A program made the translations under genes and the position numbers. The notes below the pieces were generated by a model. It had not been told where the DNA came from. It saw only the letters and a list, made by a program, of their open reading frames with translations, and did no database searches. 64,000 nucleotides of DNA from Campylobacter sp. VBCF_01 NA2 (lineage in GTDB: Bacteria > Campylobacterota > Campylobacteria > Campylobacterales > Campylobacteraceae). The stretch covers positions 744,001-808,000 of the forward strand of contig NZ_CP115607.1 in NCBI RefSeq assembly GCF_027797205.1, in the 5' to 3' direction. Shown here piece after piece: positions 41,572 through 50,235 of this stretch. The first letter of the stretch is position 1. Each line of letters starts with the position of its first letter.

Positions 41572-42502
41572 GGGCGTGAGTTATGATAAATGATGCGAAC
41601 TCATCGCCAAAATTCGGACACTCACAAACCTCAAAATAGCTAAATTTAAGCTCTTTTGCCACATTTCTAAAATACATATCAAGCTCAAATTTCGTCTCAG
41701 AATTATCTATGCAAAACGAAATCGGAAAAATCAGCGCGCGCTTATTTTGCAAATTTGCCAAATGCTCGTTTAGGTTTGGTTCTAGCCATTTTACGGGGCC
41801 TAGGCGGGATTGATAGGCGAGCGAAATATCTTTAAATTTTATGCCAGATTTTTGCAAAATTTCACTTAGAATTTTAACATGCTCATTAACCTGCACCTCG
41901 TAAGGATCGCCAGCGGCGATGATTTTTACAGGCAGTGAGTGAGCCGAGAAAACTAAGCTTGTGCGCGAAATTTCATCAGCACTTAAATTTTTGATTTTTT
42001 CTTTGATTAAATTTAGCAGGATTTGGTTGTAAATTTCGCTTTTATAAAAAATATCAACTATTTTAAAATTTGAAATTTCTAAATCCACTAAGGCTTTTTT
42101 AGCGTCGTCAATGCTCGATTTCACCGTCGTTTGCGAAAAATGCGGATAAAGTGGAAAAAGTAAAATTTCATCAAATTTCGCATATTTTGCCAAAACATCA
42201 CGAGCAAAAGGGGCAGTGTAATTCATAGCAAAATCGCAAACAAACTCATTTTGGTATAAATTTATCTTATCGCAAAGTCGCTTTGTAAGCCCAGCGATAG
42301 GGGATTTTCCGCCAAGTTTTTCGTAGTTTTGGCGTGCTTCTTTAACGCGCATTTTAGTAATCAAACTGGCTAAAATTTTGCGCAAAATTTTGCTTTTGAC
42401 CCCCAAAATATTTGGATCGCAAAACATATTTTTTAAAAATACGCTAACCTCGTCTAGGCTATTTGGACCGCCCATATTTAGGAGAATTAAGGCTTTTTTC
42501 AC
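41555..42502 (-). CDS. hemH: Ferrochelatase
   Basis: The 315-residue enzyme inserts ferrous iron into protoporphyrin IX. Visible marks: ILLNMGGPNSLDEVSVFLKN at the amino terminus, FPLYPHFSQTT, LVFSAHSLPVKI with the iron-binding histidine, and ISLAYQSRLGPVKWLEPNL. The length is typical of short bacterial ferrochelatases. It overlaps the upstream oxidoreductase gene by 4 bp. The same pair, next to alaS, occurs in C. jejuni. Confidence 0.95.
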   Translation of the reverse strand: MKKALILLNMGGPNSLDEVSVFLKNMFCDPNILGVKSKILRKILASLITKMRVKEARQNYEKLGGKSPIAGLTKRLCDKINLYQNEFVCDFAMNYTAPFARDVLAKYAKFDEILLFPLYPHFSQTTVKSSIDDAKKALVDLEISNFKIVDIFYKSEIYNQILLNLIKEKIKNLSADEISRTSLVFSAHSLPVKIIAAGDPYEVQVNEHVKILSEILQKSGIKFKDISLAYQSRLGPVKWLEPNLNEHLANLQNKRALIFPISFCIDNSETKFELDMYFRNVAKELKFSYFEVCECPNFGDEFASFIITHAQKTQG

Positions 42503-43359
42503 GAGATTAACTCTCTTAGTTTGATTGCTTCATCAGGGGTCGCAATTCCCTCGAATTTAGAATTTTCGATTAAATTTAAAAACGCTTTGTGCTGGTATCT
42601 AAGCGCGTAATCATCGCGATCTACACGCTGATTTATCCGTCCATCATTTGTAACTTTAAATAAATTTAGCGATTCTAAATCGCCAAAATAAACGCCAGAA
42701 TTCGTGCAAATCTCCACGCCGTGGCGTTTGAGCGGATATAAATTTGATAGCAAAATCGTGCAATTACTCATCGACTTTGTGCGAAATGCGACGCCGATGC
42801 CGTTAGAATCGCCGTTTTTGCAGATATTTTGTGATGAAATTTCAGATTTGCTAAGCAGGGCAATCAAATCTAAATCCCTAATCAGCGCATTTTGCAAGCA
42901 GTTTGCACTCTCAGAGCTAAATCCATCTACGAAATTTATCGAATAAATTTTCTCGTCCTTAGCCAGCTCCCTACACAGCGAGATTATGACAGGATTATAG
43001 CGCCCAGCATATCCCACGCCAAGCTTCGCGCCGTTAATCGAAATAGAGTAATTTATCTCCCTAGCCTCAGCTAAATTCCCAGCGAGCGGGGATTCTACAA
43101 AGATATTTTTGGTAAAAGGTATGCATTTTAAAATGATTTCTTTGTGCGTCGCAGGCGGTGTAGCGATGACCACAGCGTCTGGTTTGGCACTTTCGAACAT
43201 TTTTGATAAATCATTATAAAGTGGATATCTAGGGCCAAAATCCTCGGTTTTTTCTTTGTCATAAAGCGCGACCAAATCGAAATAATCGCTTCTTCTAAGC
43301 TCTTTGAAATGTTTTGCGCCAAGCTCCCCTAAGCCTATTATGGCTATTTTTTTCTTCAT
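42499..43359 (-). CDS. Gfo/Idh/MocA-family oxidoreductase
   Basis: The 286-residue protein has an amino-terminal NAD(P)-binding Rossmann fold (KKIAIIGLGELGAKHFKEL), the family stretch PDAVVIATPPATHKEIILKC and KNIFVESPLAGNLAEA, where the usual EKP is ESP, so the lysine of the canonical EKP motif is absent. The carboxy-terminal half is a beta-sheet dimer domain. Substrate is unknown; the family acts on sugars and related polyols. It is the first gene of a two-gene unit with hemH and is divergent from alaS. Confidence 0.82.
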   Translation of the reverse strand: MKKKIAIIGLGELGAKHFKELRRSDYFDLVALYDKEKTEDFGPRYPLYNDLSKMFESAKPDAVVIATPPATHKEIILKCIPFTKNIFVESPLAGNLAEAREINYSISINGAKLGVGYAGRYNPVIISLCRELAKDEKIYSINFVDGFSSESANCLQNALIRDLDLIALLSKSEISSQNICKNGDSNGIGVAFRTKSMSNCTILLSNLYPLKRHGVEICTNSGVYFGDLESLNLFKVTNDGRINQRVDRDDYALRYQHKAFLNLIENSKFEGIATPDEAIKLRELIS

Positions 43360-43479
43360 TAATTAATCCTGTAAATTTTGCATATTTTTCATTATAACGA
43401 ATAAGAGTAAAAATTTATATTTCTTAAAATCAAAATTTGCTAAAATGGGCGCTAAATTTTACTAAATTTAGGATAGTTA
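43360..43479. promoter_or_regulatory. Divergent spacer between the oxidoreductase gene and alaS
   Basis: This AT-rich 120-bp region holds TAAAAT at 43441-43446 preceded by TTTGC, a plausible extended -10 for alaS, and AGGATAG before its ATG. Confidence 0.45.
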
Positions 43480-46032
43480 ATGGATATTAGAAAAGCTTAT
43501 TTAGACTTTTTTGCGTCAAAAGGACACGAGGTTATGCCAAGCTCACCGCTTGTGCCAGATGATGATAGTTTATTATTCACAAATGCCGGTATGGTGCCGT
43601 TTAAGAGCATTTTTACAGGTGCGGTGCCACGCCCAACTCCGCCGATTCGCACTAGTTGCCAAACCTGCATTAGAGCAGGTGGCAAACACAACGACTTAGA
43701 TAATGTCGGCTACACAGCGCGCCACCACACATTTTTTGAAATGCTTGGAAATTTCAGTTTCGGCGAGTATTTCAAAACAGACGCGATAGCCTACGCATGG
43801 GAGTTTGTAACAGAAATTTTAAAACTTCCAAAAGACAAACTTTATGTTACCGTCCATGATAGCGATGACGAGGCGTTTGAAATTTGGTCGCGCCATATTG
43901 CAAAAGAGCGAATTTATCGCTTCGGCGATCACGATAATTTCTGGGCTATGGGCGATACTGGGCCATGTGGGCCATGTAGCGAGATTTTTTACGATCAAGG
44001 AAGCGAGCATTTCCATAGCGATGAGGATTATATGGGCGGAGACGGCGATCGTTTCTTAGAAATTTGGAATTTAGTCTTTATGCAATACGAGCGAAGCGCA
44101 GACGGCAAACTCTCGCCACTTCCAAAACCATCAATCGACACAGGCATGGGTTTAGAGCGCGTAACAGCGATAAAAGAGGGCAAATTTAGCAATTACGACA
44201 GCTCGCTATTTATGCCATTAATCGGCGCAGTAGAAAGGCTATGTGGCAAAAAATACGAGTATGAAACTGGCGCGAGCTACCGCGTCATCGCAGATCATAT
44301 CCGCTCGGTTACATTTTTGCTAGCCCAAGGCACGAATTTTGATAGAGAGGGCAGAGGCTATGTGCTTAGAAGGATTTTGCGCAGGGCGGTTAGACACGGA
44401 TATTTGTTAGGCATAAAAGAGCCATTTATGTATAAGCTAGTCGATGATGTTTGCGCTAGTATGGGCTCTCACTATACATATCTAAACGAGAAAAAAGAAG
44501 CTGTAAAAGAGCTAGTAAAACTCGAAGAAGAGCGATTTTTCGCCACTTTGGCAAACGGAATCGAGCTATTTAACGAAGAATTAGCCAAAACCTCAGGCAA
44601 TGTTTTCTCTGGCGATGTCGCATTTAAGCTCTATGATACCTATGGATTTCCGCTCGATCTCACAGCCGATATGCTAAGAGAGAAAAATCTTAAAGTCGAT
44701 GAGGCTAAATTTGATGAGCTAATGGCGGAACAAAAACGCAGAGCCAAAGCCAGCTGGAAGGGCTCTGGCGACAAGGCTCAGGCTAAGGGCGATTTTGCGC
44801 AACTTATAGAAAAATTTGGCAAAAATGAGTTTGTGGGGTATTCATGCCGAGAGAGCGAGGGTCGAATTTTAGCCCTTTTGGACGAGAATTTTAAAATTTG
44901 CGATAGTTTAGAGCCAGGGCACACTGGCTGGGTAATGCTAGATATCACGCCATTTTACGCTACAAGTGGCGGTCAGTGCGCAGATACCGGCACTATCGAA
45001 AAAAGCGAGGTTATCGACACGCAAAAATTCTTTGATTTAAATTTATCTCAAATCAAAGTAAAAAGCCTGCTTAAAACCGGCGATCTCGTAAAATGCGTGG
45101 TTAGCGCTGGCAAAAGAGCGATGATAGCGCGTCATCACAGCGCGACACACCTGCTTCACGCTGCGCTAAGAGAGGTTTTGGGCGAACATATCGCGCAGGC
45201 TGGATCGCTTGTAGAGGCAAACAGACTTAGATTTGACTTTTCGCACCCAAAAGCGATGAGTAGCGAAGAACTTGCCAAAGTCGAGCAAATAGTAAATCGC
45301 TGGATTAGCGCGGGCGCACAGAATAAAACCGAAATTTTAGATATAGATGAGGCCAAAAAATCAGGCGCGATTGCGCTTTTTGGCGAAAAATACGGCGCGA
45401 AAGTGCGTGTGGTAAGCTTTGGCGATGTAAGCAAGGAGCTTTGCGGCGGCACCCATGTCGAAAACATAAGCGAAATCGGCGCGTTTTTAATCTCAAAAGA
45501 GAGTGGCGTAAGTGCTGGCGTGCGCAGAATCGAGGCGATTTGTTCGCAAGAAGTGCTAAATTTCACGCTAAATTTAAGATCGCAAATTAACGAAATCGAA
45601 GCTGAATTTAAAGGCGCAAATCCACTCGATGGCATTAAAAAGCTAAAAGATGAAATCAAAGGCTTAAAAGAAAAATTAAAACACGCAGGCGACCAAAAAT
45701 CTCTGCCTTGCCAAGAAATCTCAGGCGTGAAGCTTTGCGTAGCAGTGGTAGAAAACGGCGAAATTAAAACCATGATTGATGAGTTTAAAAACGCGAACGA
45801 AAAGGCTGCGATTTTGCTAATGCAAGTGGGCGAAAACGATAAAATCACAGTCGCAGCCGGAGCGAAAAACGCCCCAATCAAGGCTGGCGAGTGGGTTAAA
45901 ATGACAGCTCAAATTTTAGGCGGTAACGGCGGCGGACGCGATGATTTCGCTACTGCTGGCGGAAAAGATACTAGCATGGTTTCTAGCGCGCTAGCTGAGG
46001 CATTAGAATTTGCAAAAGGTAAGCTAGGTTGA
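43480..46032 (+). CDS. alaS: Alanyl-tRNA synthetase
   Basis: The 850-residue class II synthetase charges tRNA-Ala and edits Ser/Gly errors. The amino-terminal catalytic core has [35 protein letters not shown] and the [18 protein letters not shown] motif 2 region. The editing domain shows [18 protein letters not shown] and the zinc-site [13 protein letters not shown]. The carboxy-terminal DHHA1-like domain ends with [17 protein letters not shown]. The stop overlaps the TTG of the next gene. Confidence 0.98.
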   Translation: MDIRKAYLDFFASKGHEVMPSSPLVPDDDSLLFTNAGMVPFKSIFTGAVPRPTPPIRTSCQTCIRAGGKHNDLDNVGYTARHHTFFEMLGNFSFGEYFKTDAIAYAWEFVTEILKLPKDKLYVTVHDSDDEAFEIWSRHIAKERIYRFGDHDNFWAMGDTGPCGPCSEIFYDQGSEHFHSDEDYMGGDGDRFLEIWNLVFMQYERSADGKLSPLPKPSIDTGMGLERVTAIKEGKFSNYDSSLFMPLIGAVERLCGKKYEYETGASYRVIADHIRSVTFLLAQGTNFDREGRGYVLRRILRRAVRHGYLLGIKEPFMYKLVDDVCASMGSHYTYLNEKKEAVKELVKLEEERFFATLANGIELFNEELAKTSGNVFSGDVAFKLYDTYGFPLDLTADMLREKNLKVDEAKFDELMAEQKRRAKASWKGSGDKAQAKGDFAQLIEKFGKNEFVGYSCRESEGRILALLDENFKICDSLEPGHTGWVMLDITPFYATSGGQCADTGTIEKSEVIDTQKFFDLNLSQIKVKSLLKTGDLVKCVVSAGKRAMIARHHSATHLLHAALREVLGEHIAQAGSLVEANRLRFDFSHPKAMSSEELAKVEQIVNRWISAGAQNKTEILDIDEAKKSGAIALFGEKYGAKVRVVSFGDVSKELCGGTHVENISEIGAFLISKESGVSAGVRRIEAICSQEVLNFTLNLRSQINEIEAEFKGANPLDGIKKLKDEIKGLKEKLKHAGDQKSLPCQEISGVKLCVAVVENGEIKTMIDEFKNANEKAAILLMQVGENDKITVAAGAKNAPIKAGEWVKMTAQILGGNGGGRDDFATAGGKDTSMVSSALAEALEFAKGKLG

Positions 46033-46523
46033 ACGAATTAGAAACGAGTTTTGCCAGAAGTGATCAAATTTTGCCCCTAATTCACATTTTAGGGGCGATT
46101 TGCTTTATTTGCGCGCATGTTTGCATTATCATGCTGATTCGAATTTTCAGCGATAAAACAGACATCACAAACTCAAATTTCGAAAAAATCAAATTTTATC
46201 TTTCGAAATTTAATCTCTTTTTCGGCTCGTTTTTTTTGATTATAATTGTGAGTGGATTTTTTCTAAGCATAGGCAACAATTTCAAATTCGCAGACCCTAT
46301 GATAAATGCTGTAATCGTTACGCTGTGGGTTTTAGCGGTGTTTATTTTGATAAATTTTGGCTATGTTTATTTTAAATTTTACTCGTTTAAAAAGGCGCTT
46401 TTAGCAGGCGATAAATTCGAAGCTAGCGAGCATTTGATTATCATCGCTAGATATTTTGTCCCGCTAAATGTCGCTGTATCGGTGCTTTGCACCTATCTTT
46501 GTGTAGCGGTGGGTAGATTTTGA
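46029..46523 (+). CDS. Four-helix inner-membrane protein of unknown function
   Basis: This 164-residue protein starts with TTG at 46029 inside the alaS stop (TTGA overlap). Four hydrophobic segments are visible (about residues 15-37, 60-82, 92-115 and 140-160). Histidines lie in the first ([15 protein letters not shown]) and just before the last ([11 protein letters not shown]), an arrangement seen in small haem- or metal-binding membrane proteins (CopD- or HemJ-like), but I cannot name the family. Its stop overlaps maf, so it is made in a coupled alaS-maf-pbpA unit. Confidence 0.72.
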   Translation: MNELETSFARSDQILPLIHILGAICFICAHVCIIMLIRIFSDKTDITNSNFEKIKFYLSKFNLFFGSFFLIIIVSGFFLSIGNNFKFADPMINAVIVTLWVLAVFILINFGYVYFKFYSFKKALLAGDKFEASEHLIIIARYFVPLNVAVSVLCTYLCVAVGRF

Positions 46524-47080
46524 TTTATTTGGTTTCATCTTCGCCGACAAGGGCGCAGATTTTGCGGGAGGCTGGGATAAAATTTGAGCAAATCAGCTTT
46601 GAATTTGACGAAAATGTAGGCGACATAGCCGATGCCAAAACATACGCTTACCGCGTGGCAAGTGCGAAAAAATCGCAGTTTTTAGCCAAAAACAAAAATG
46701 CAAAAAATTTGCTTTTTTGCGATAGCTCGGTTTTGGTAGGTGGCAAAATTTTAGGCAAAGCAAAGGACATTGGCCACGCAAGAGCTATGCTAAACGCCCA
46801 ATCTGACGCTATTAGCGAGGTTTATACGGCGATGATTTTTGTGGGCGAGGGTTTTGAGATAAGCACGCTTTTGGTGGCTAGTTACAAATTCGCCAAATTT
46901 AGCGAGGCAGATTTAGAAGCGTATCTAAAAAGTGGCGATTGGCGTGGCAAAGCGGGGGCTATGAGTATCGAGGGGTTTAACAAAAAATATATCCAAAGCT
47001 TTCGTGGCGATACTAGCACCGCTATGGGTTTAAATGTGGAAATTTTAAAAAGGTATTTAGATGGTAAGAATTTTATTTAG
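46520..47080 (+). CDS. maf: Maf-family nucleotide pyrophosphatase
   Basis: The 186-residue protein hydrolyses non-canonical or modified nucleoside triphosphates to monophosphates. The Maf signature SSSPTRAQILREAGIKFEQI is at the amino terminus, with FCDSSVLVGGKILGKAKD in the middle and DTSTAMGLNVE near the end. The start is TTG at 46520 overlapping the previous stop (TTGA). It overlaps pbpA by 20 bp. The alaS-maf-pbpA order matches C. jejuni. Confidence 0.92.
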   Translation: MIYLVSSSPTRAQILREAGIKFEQISFEFDENVGDIADAKTYAYRVASAKKSQFLAKNKNAKNLLFCDSSVLVGGKILGKAKDIGHARAMLNAQSDAISEVYTAMIFVGEGFEISTLLVASYKFAKFSEADLEAYLKSGDWRGKAGAMSIEGFNKKYIQSFRGDTSTAMGLNVEILKRYLDGKNFI

Positions 47081-48977
47081 TTTTATTACGGTTTGTTTTT
47101 TCGCAGGGTGCGGTGTGTTTATGTATTTTTATACGCAAATTCGCCTAGAATCGAACTCTATTATTGATTATCACCCGGAGCTAACGACCAAAATTTACGA
47201 TCGCAACGGCAACTTGCTTGCCAATATTTTTAACGAACAAAACCGCCTTTATACTAGATTTGACGAAATTCCAGGCCGTATGGTCGAAGCCCTAGTAGCT
47301 ATTGAGGATACCGCATTTTTCGAGCATCAGGGCATTAATACAGAGGCTATTTTTCGCGCAATCGTAAAAGATATAAAAGCGATGAAATTTGTCGAGGGAG
47401 CTTCCACTATCACGCAACAACTTGTCAAAAATTTGGTTTTATCCAGCGAAAAAAAGATAGATAGAAAAATCAAAGAGATGATTTTATCGCTAAAAATCGA
47501 AAACACCCTAAGTAAAGAGGAAATTTTAGAAAGATATTTTAACGAAGTGTATTTCGGGCACGGGTATTACGGCGTCAAAACTGCCGCGCTTGGGTATTTT
47601 AAAAAGGATTTAGCCGACCTTAGTATCAAAGAAATCGCCATATTGGTGGGTTTGCCAAAAGCCCCTAGCCAGTATGACCCTACCAAGCACCTAGATTTGG
47701 CACTTTCTCGCGCAAACAATGTAATTTATCGTATGCACGAGCTTGGCTGGATAAACAAAACCGAGTATGAAATCGCAATGGCAGAAGAGCCATTTGTCTA
47801 TGATGAAACCCTAACTCAAAATGTCGCCCCATACGCAGTCGATGAAATCGTAAAAGAAGCCGAGAGACTGCTACCAGATGTGCGCACAGGCGGATATAGA
47901 ATCGAAACAAGCCTTGATTTAAAGGCGCAAGAAATGGCGCAAGAGGCGCTGATTTTTGGCTACAACGAAATTTTAAAACGCAACAAAGACGCAAATGCTA
48001 GCAATGTAAATGGTGCAATTATCGTTACGCACCCGCAAAATGGCGAAATTATCGCGCTCGTAGGCGGTGTGGATTATGCCAAATCAAATTTCAACCGCGC
48101 TAGCCAAAGCAGACGCCAAACGGGGTCAAGCTTCAAGCCATTTATCTACCAAATCGCCCTAGATAGCGGGTATTCGACGATGACAGAGGTCCCTGATATC
48201 GCGCGCGAATTTGACGATGGAAGCAACAAAAGCTGGAAACCGAAAAACTACGATAGCACATACAGCGGCTATATCACGATAAAAGAGGCTTTGCAACGCT
48301 CTCGCAACCTCGCTTCGATAAATTTAATGCAATCAATCGGCATTGAGCGCACGATTCGCAAACTAAATGAATATGGGTTTAAAAATGTCCCGCCAGCGCT
48401 ATCTGTGGCGATCGGAAGTTACGGCATTTCTCCACTTGAATACTCGACTATGTATTCGATGTTTCCTGGTCTTGGCATTAGCACGAAGTCTAAATTTATC
48501 ACCGCAATCACCGATAATAACGGCACTACGCACTATATCGAGCCTGAGCGCAGACGCATTTTGCGCCCAGAACAGGCGTATTTGATGACGACGCTGATGA
48601 AAAACATCGTCCAGCGAGGAACTGGCACCAGAGCGCGCGTGCAAGGCATCGAGATTGCTGGCAAAACAGGCACTTCAAACGATAGCATTGATGCGTGGTT
48701 TTGCGGATTTACGCCTGATTTGCAAATCATTGTTTGGTATGGAAACGACGATTATAAGCCTATGCGCAAGGTCGAGGGTGGCGGTAGAACTGCCGCGCCT
48801 GTGTTTGCGAAATTTTTGGAAAATTATCTTAAAGAATACCCGCAAGCTAAGCGAAATTTCAGCGTCCCAAGTGGAGTATTTACCCGCAGATACGGCGCTG
48901 GCGATGAATATTACACCAAAATTTCCCCACTTCCAAGAAGGGTTGAAGCAAACGAAGAAGACGGGTTGATGTTTTAG
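47061..48977 (+). CDS. pbpA: Bifunctional penicillin-binding protein 1A
   Basis: The 638-residue class A enzyme polymerises and crosslinks peptidoglycan. One amino-terminal membrane helix (ILFSFITVCFFAGCGVFMYF) precedes a GT51 glycosyltransferase domain with VAIEDTAFFEHQGINTEAIF and GASTITQQLVKNL. The transpeptidase domain has SSFK near residue 357, SRN in ALQRSRNLASINL and KTGTSND near 534. The length agrees with Campylobacter PBP1A. Its end opens into a repeat-containing gap. Confidence 0.96.
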   Translation: MVRILFSFITVCFFAGCGVFMYFYTQIRLESNSIIDYHPELTTKIYDRNGNLLANIFNEQNRLYTRFDEIPGRMVEALVAIEDTAFFEHQGINTEAIFRAIVKDIKAMKFVEGASTITQQLVKNLVLSSEKKIDRKIKEMILSLKIENTLSKEEILERYFNEVYFGHGYYGVKTAALGYFKKDLADLSIKEIAILVGLPKAPSQYDPTKHLDLALSRANNVIYRMHELGWINKTEYEIAMAEEPFVYDETLTQNVAPYAVDEIVKEAERLLPDVRTGGYRIETSLDLKAQEMAQEALIFGYNEILKRNKDANASNVNGAIIVTHPQNGEIIALVGGVDYAKSNFNRASQSRRQTGSSFKPFIYQIALDSGYSTMTEVPDIAREFDDGSNKSWKPKNYDSTYSGYITIKEALQRSRNLASINLMQSIGIERTIRKLNEYGFKNVPPALSVAIGSYGISPLEYSTMYSMFPGLGISTKSKFITAITDNNGTTHYIEPERRRILRPEQAYLMTTLMKNIVQRGTGTRARVQGIEIAGKTGTSNDSIDAWFCGFTPDLQIIVWYGNDDYKPMRKVEGGGRTAAPVFAKFLENYLKEYPQAKRNFSVPSGVFTRRYGAGDEYYTKISPLPRRVEANEEDGLMF

Positions 48978-48998
48978 GGCGAATTTCAAACTAGTTTT

Positions 48999-49025
48999 GT
49001 CATTGTAAGAAATGCGAAGCATTTC
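48999..49025. repeat. Diverged palindromic repeat arm
   Basis: The stretch opens TGTCATTG and has the core GAAATGC-GAA-GCATTTC (49009-49015 with 49019-49025), another self-complementary core unlike the others. The canonical GAAGCAATCCA end is eroded. Confidence 0.65.
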
Positions 49026-49042
49026 AGCAAAAATAAAACCAG

Positions 49043-49071
49043 CTAAATTTAAAGCGAAGCTTTAAATTTAG
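49043..49071 (+). terminator. Hairpin downstream of pbpA
   Basis: CTAAATTTAAAGC (49043-49055) pairs perfectly with GCTTTAAATTTAG (49059-49071) over GAA. No T-run follows; it may terminate pbpA or belong to a repeat. Confidence 0.5.
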
Positions 49072-49105
49072 TCACCTTGTAAAGCGTCGTCGGGGGTTGG
49101 GGGTT

Positions 49106-49157
49106 TGTAAGGAGGAAGGGGCGCGACCTCGCAATTCAAGCCCCCTTCCCCCTTACA
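49106..49157. repeat. GC-rich long hairpin
   Basis: TGTAAGGAGGAAGGGG (49106-49121) pairs with CCCCTTCCCCCTTACA (49142-49157) with one mismatch and a 20-nt loop. Upstream lies the G-rich stretch GTCGGGGGTTGGGGG. The composition is unlike the surrounding DNA. It occurs once in the window. Confidence 0.75.
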
Positions 49158-49233
49158 GAGAATTTCACGGGCAGGTTAAATTCATAAAATCGTTCAATGC
49201 TAAATTTGGGTTGAATTTGAATTTAAATTTTAC

Positions 49234-49336
49234 TGGATTGCTTCGAGCTTTTCGACTCTCGTAATGACACGGATTATAGCGTTTGGTAATTTTGGCTCGT
49301 GGATTGCCACGCTCGTTACACTCGCTCGCAATGACA
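49234..49336. repeat. Two palindromic repeat arms, minus orientation
   Basis: Arms 49234-49269 (core GAGCTTTTCGACTC, end eroded to CTCGTAATGACA) and 49297-49336 (ends CTCGCAATGACA). The block 49258-49336, including its spacer with minus-strand TATAAT at 49273-49278, is the near-identical reverse complement of about 79 bp at 20752-20830. Confidence 0.85.
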
Positions 49337-49418
49337 GCAAAATTAGCGTCTATAAATTTTAAATTCGAAGCAATGACAAATCAGGCGTGAATTTTGCCAA
49401 ATTTCACGCTAAATTCCA

Positions 49419-50180
49419 CTATTTTATCACCTCTTTCATCTCTTTTATCGCATTTTCAAGCCCTACGAAAATCGCGCGCGAAATGATACTTTGACCGATA
49501 TTTACGAGCGAAATTTCGCTGTTTTTCACCAGCGCAGAGACATTTTGGTAGTTCAGACCCCCGCCAGCAGTTACATTCATACCTAGCCCCTTGGCATACG
49601 CGCTCATGTGGCGAAGTTTGGAGATTTCATCTTTTAACATTGATTTTAGCGTATCAAGCGGGAGATTATACGCCTTTATCGCATGTGGCGTAAAAGCCAA
49701 ATTTGACCTAATCGTCGCAAACAGCGCAGAGTATGTGCCGGTGCGAAGCTCGATCGAGCGGACATTAAAATCATTTGCCATGTCGATTACTTCACGCACA
49801 GGCTCGATAAACAGCCCCACGCGCACGCCTGAGTGTTGCAAAAACTCGATATCACTCGCGATTTGCTCAGAATGCAGATTTAGCCCACAATCCTCGCCAG
49901 AGTGTGGCACTAGCGTGATACGATATGGTTTAGCCTTGACCAAAATCTCCAAAAGCTCGCTCCCACCGCTACACTCGACATTTACAGGCACCTTTGAGTG
50001 GCGCACGATATCGGCGATATCATCTTCGTTGATATGGCGTCGATCCTCGTGCAAATGAAGTGTGATTTGATTTGCACCCGCGCTGATTGCGGTGTATGCC
50101 GCCATTAAGATATCAGGGTCGTTCATCGCCCGCGCCTCGCGCAAAACCGCGACATGATCGATATTTACTCCAAGTAGCAT
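49419..50180 (-). CDS. pdxJ: Pyridoxine 5'-phosphate synthase
   Basis: The start is ATG at 50180, 6 bp after AGGAG; a longer frame to 50387 exists but crosses the divergent ppx gene. The 253-residue TIM-barrel enzyme condenses 1-deoxyxylulose 5-phosphate with 3-amino-1-phosphohydroxyacetone to pyridoxine phosphate. LLGVNIDHVAVLREAR opens the protein; ITLHLHEDRRHI, VNVECSGGSELLEIL and VTAGGGLNYQNVSAL are typical. pdxA, its neighbour in C. jejuni, is not downstream here. Confidence 0.96.
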   Translation of the reverse strand: MLLGVNIDHVAVLREARAMNDPDILMAAYTAISAGANQITLHLHEDRRHINEDDIADIVRHSKVPVNVECSGGSELLEILVKAKPYRITLVPHSGEDCGLNLHSEQIASDIEFLQHSGVRVGLFIEPVREVIDMANDFNVRSIELRTGTYSALFATIRSNLAFTPHAIKAYNLPLDTLKSMLKDEISKLRHMSAYAKGLGMNVTAGGGLNYQNVSALVKNSEISLVNIGQSIISRAIFVGLENAIKEMKEVIK

Positions 50181-50207
50181 TTTAACTCCTAAGAAAATTT
50201 TCGCTAT

Positions 50208-50213
50208 TATAAC
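50208..50213 (+). promoter_or_regulatory. -10 box of the ppx/gppA gene
   Basis: TATAAC preceded by CGCTAT lies in the short spacer (50181-50235) between divergent pdxJ and ppx; AAGGAG precedes the ATG at 50236. Confidence 0.5.
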
Positions 50214-50235
50214 CAAAAAAGGTAAGGAGAAATTT

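Larger units (their letters stand above)
48978..49418. repeat. Repeat-containing gap between pbpA and pdxJ
   Basis: This 441-bp convergent gap has no gene. It holds a diverged arm near 48999-49025, a 13-bp perfect hairpin (49043-49071), a GC-rich hairpin (49106-49157) and two arms of the palindromic family (49234-49269, 49297-49336). Each is listed separately. Confidence 0.85.
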
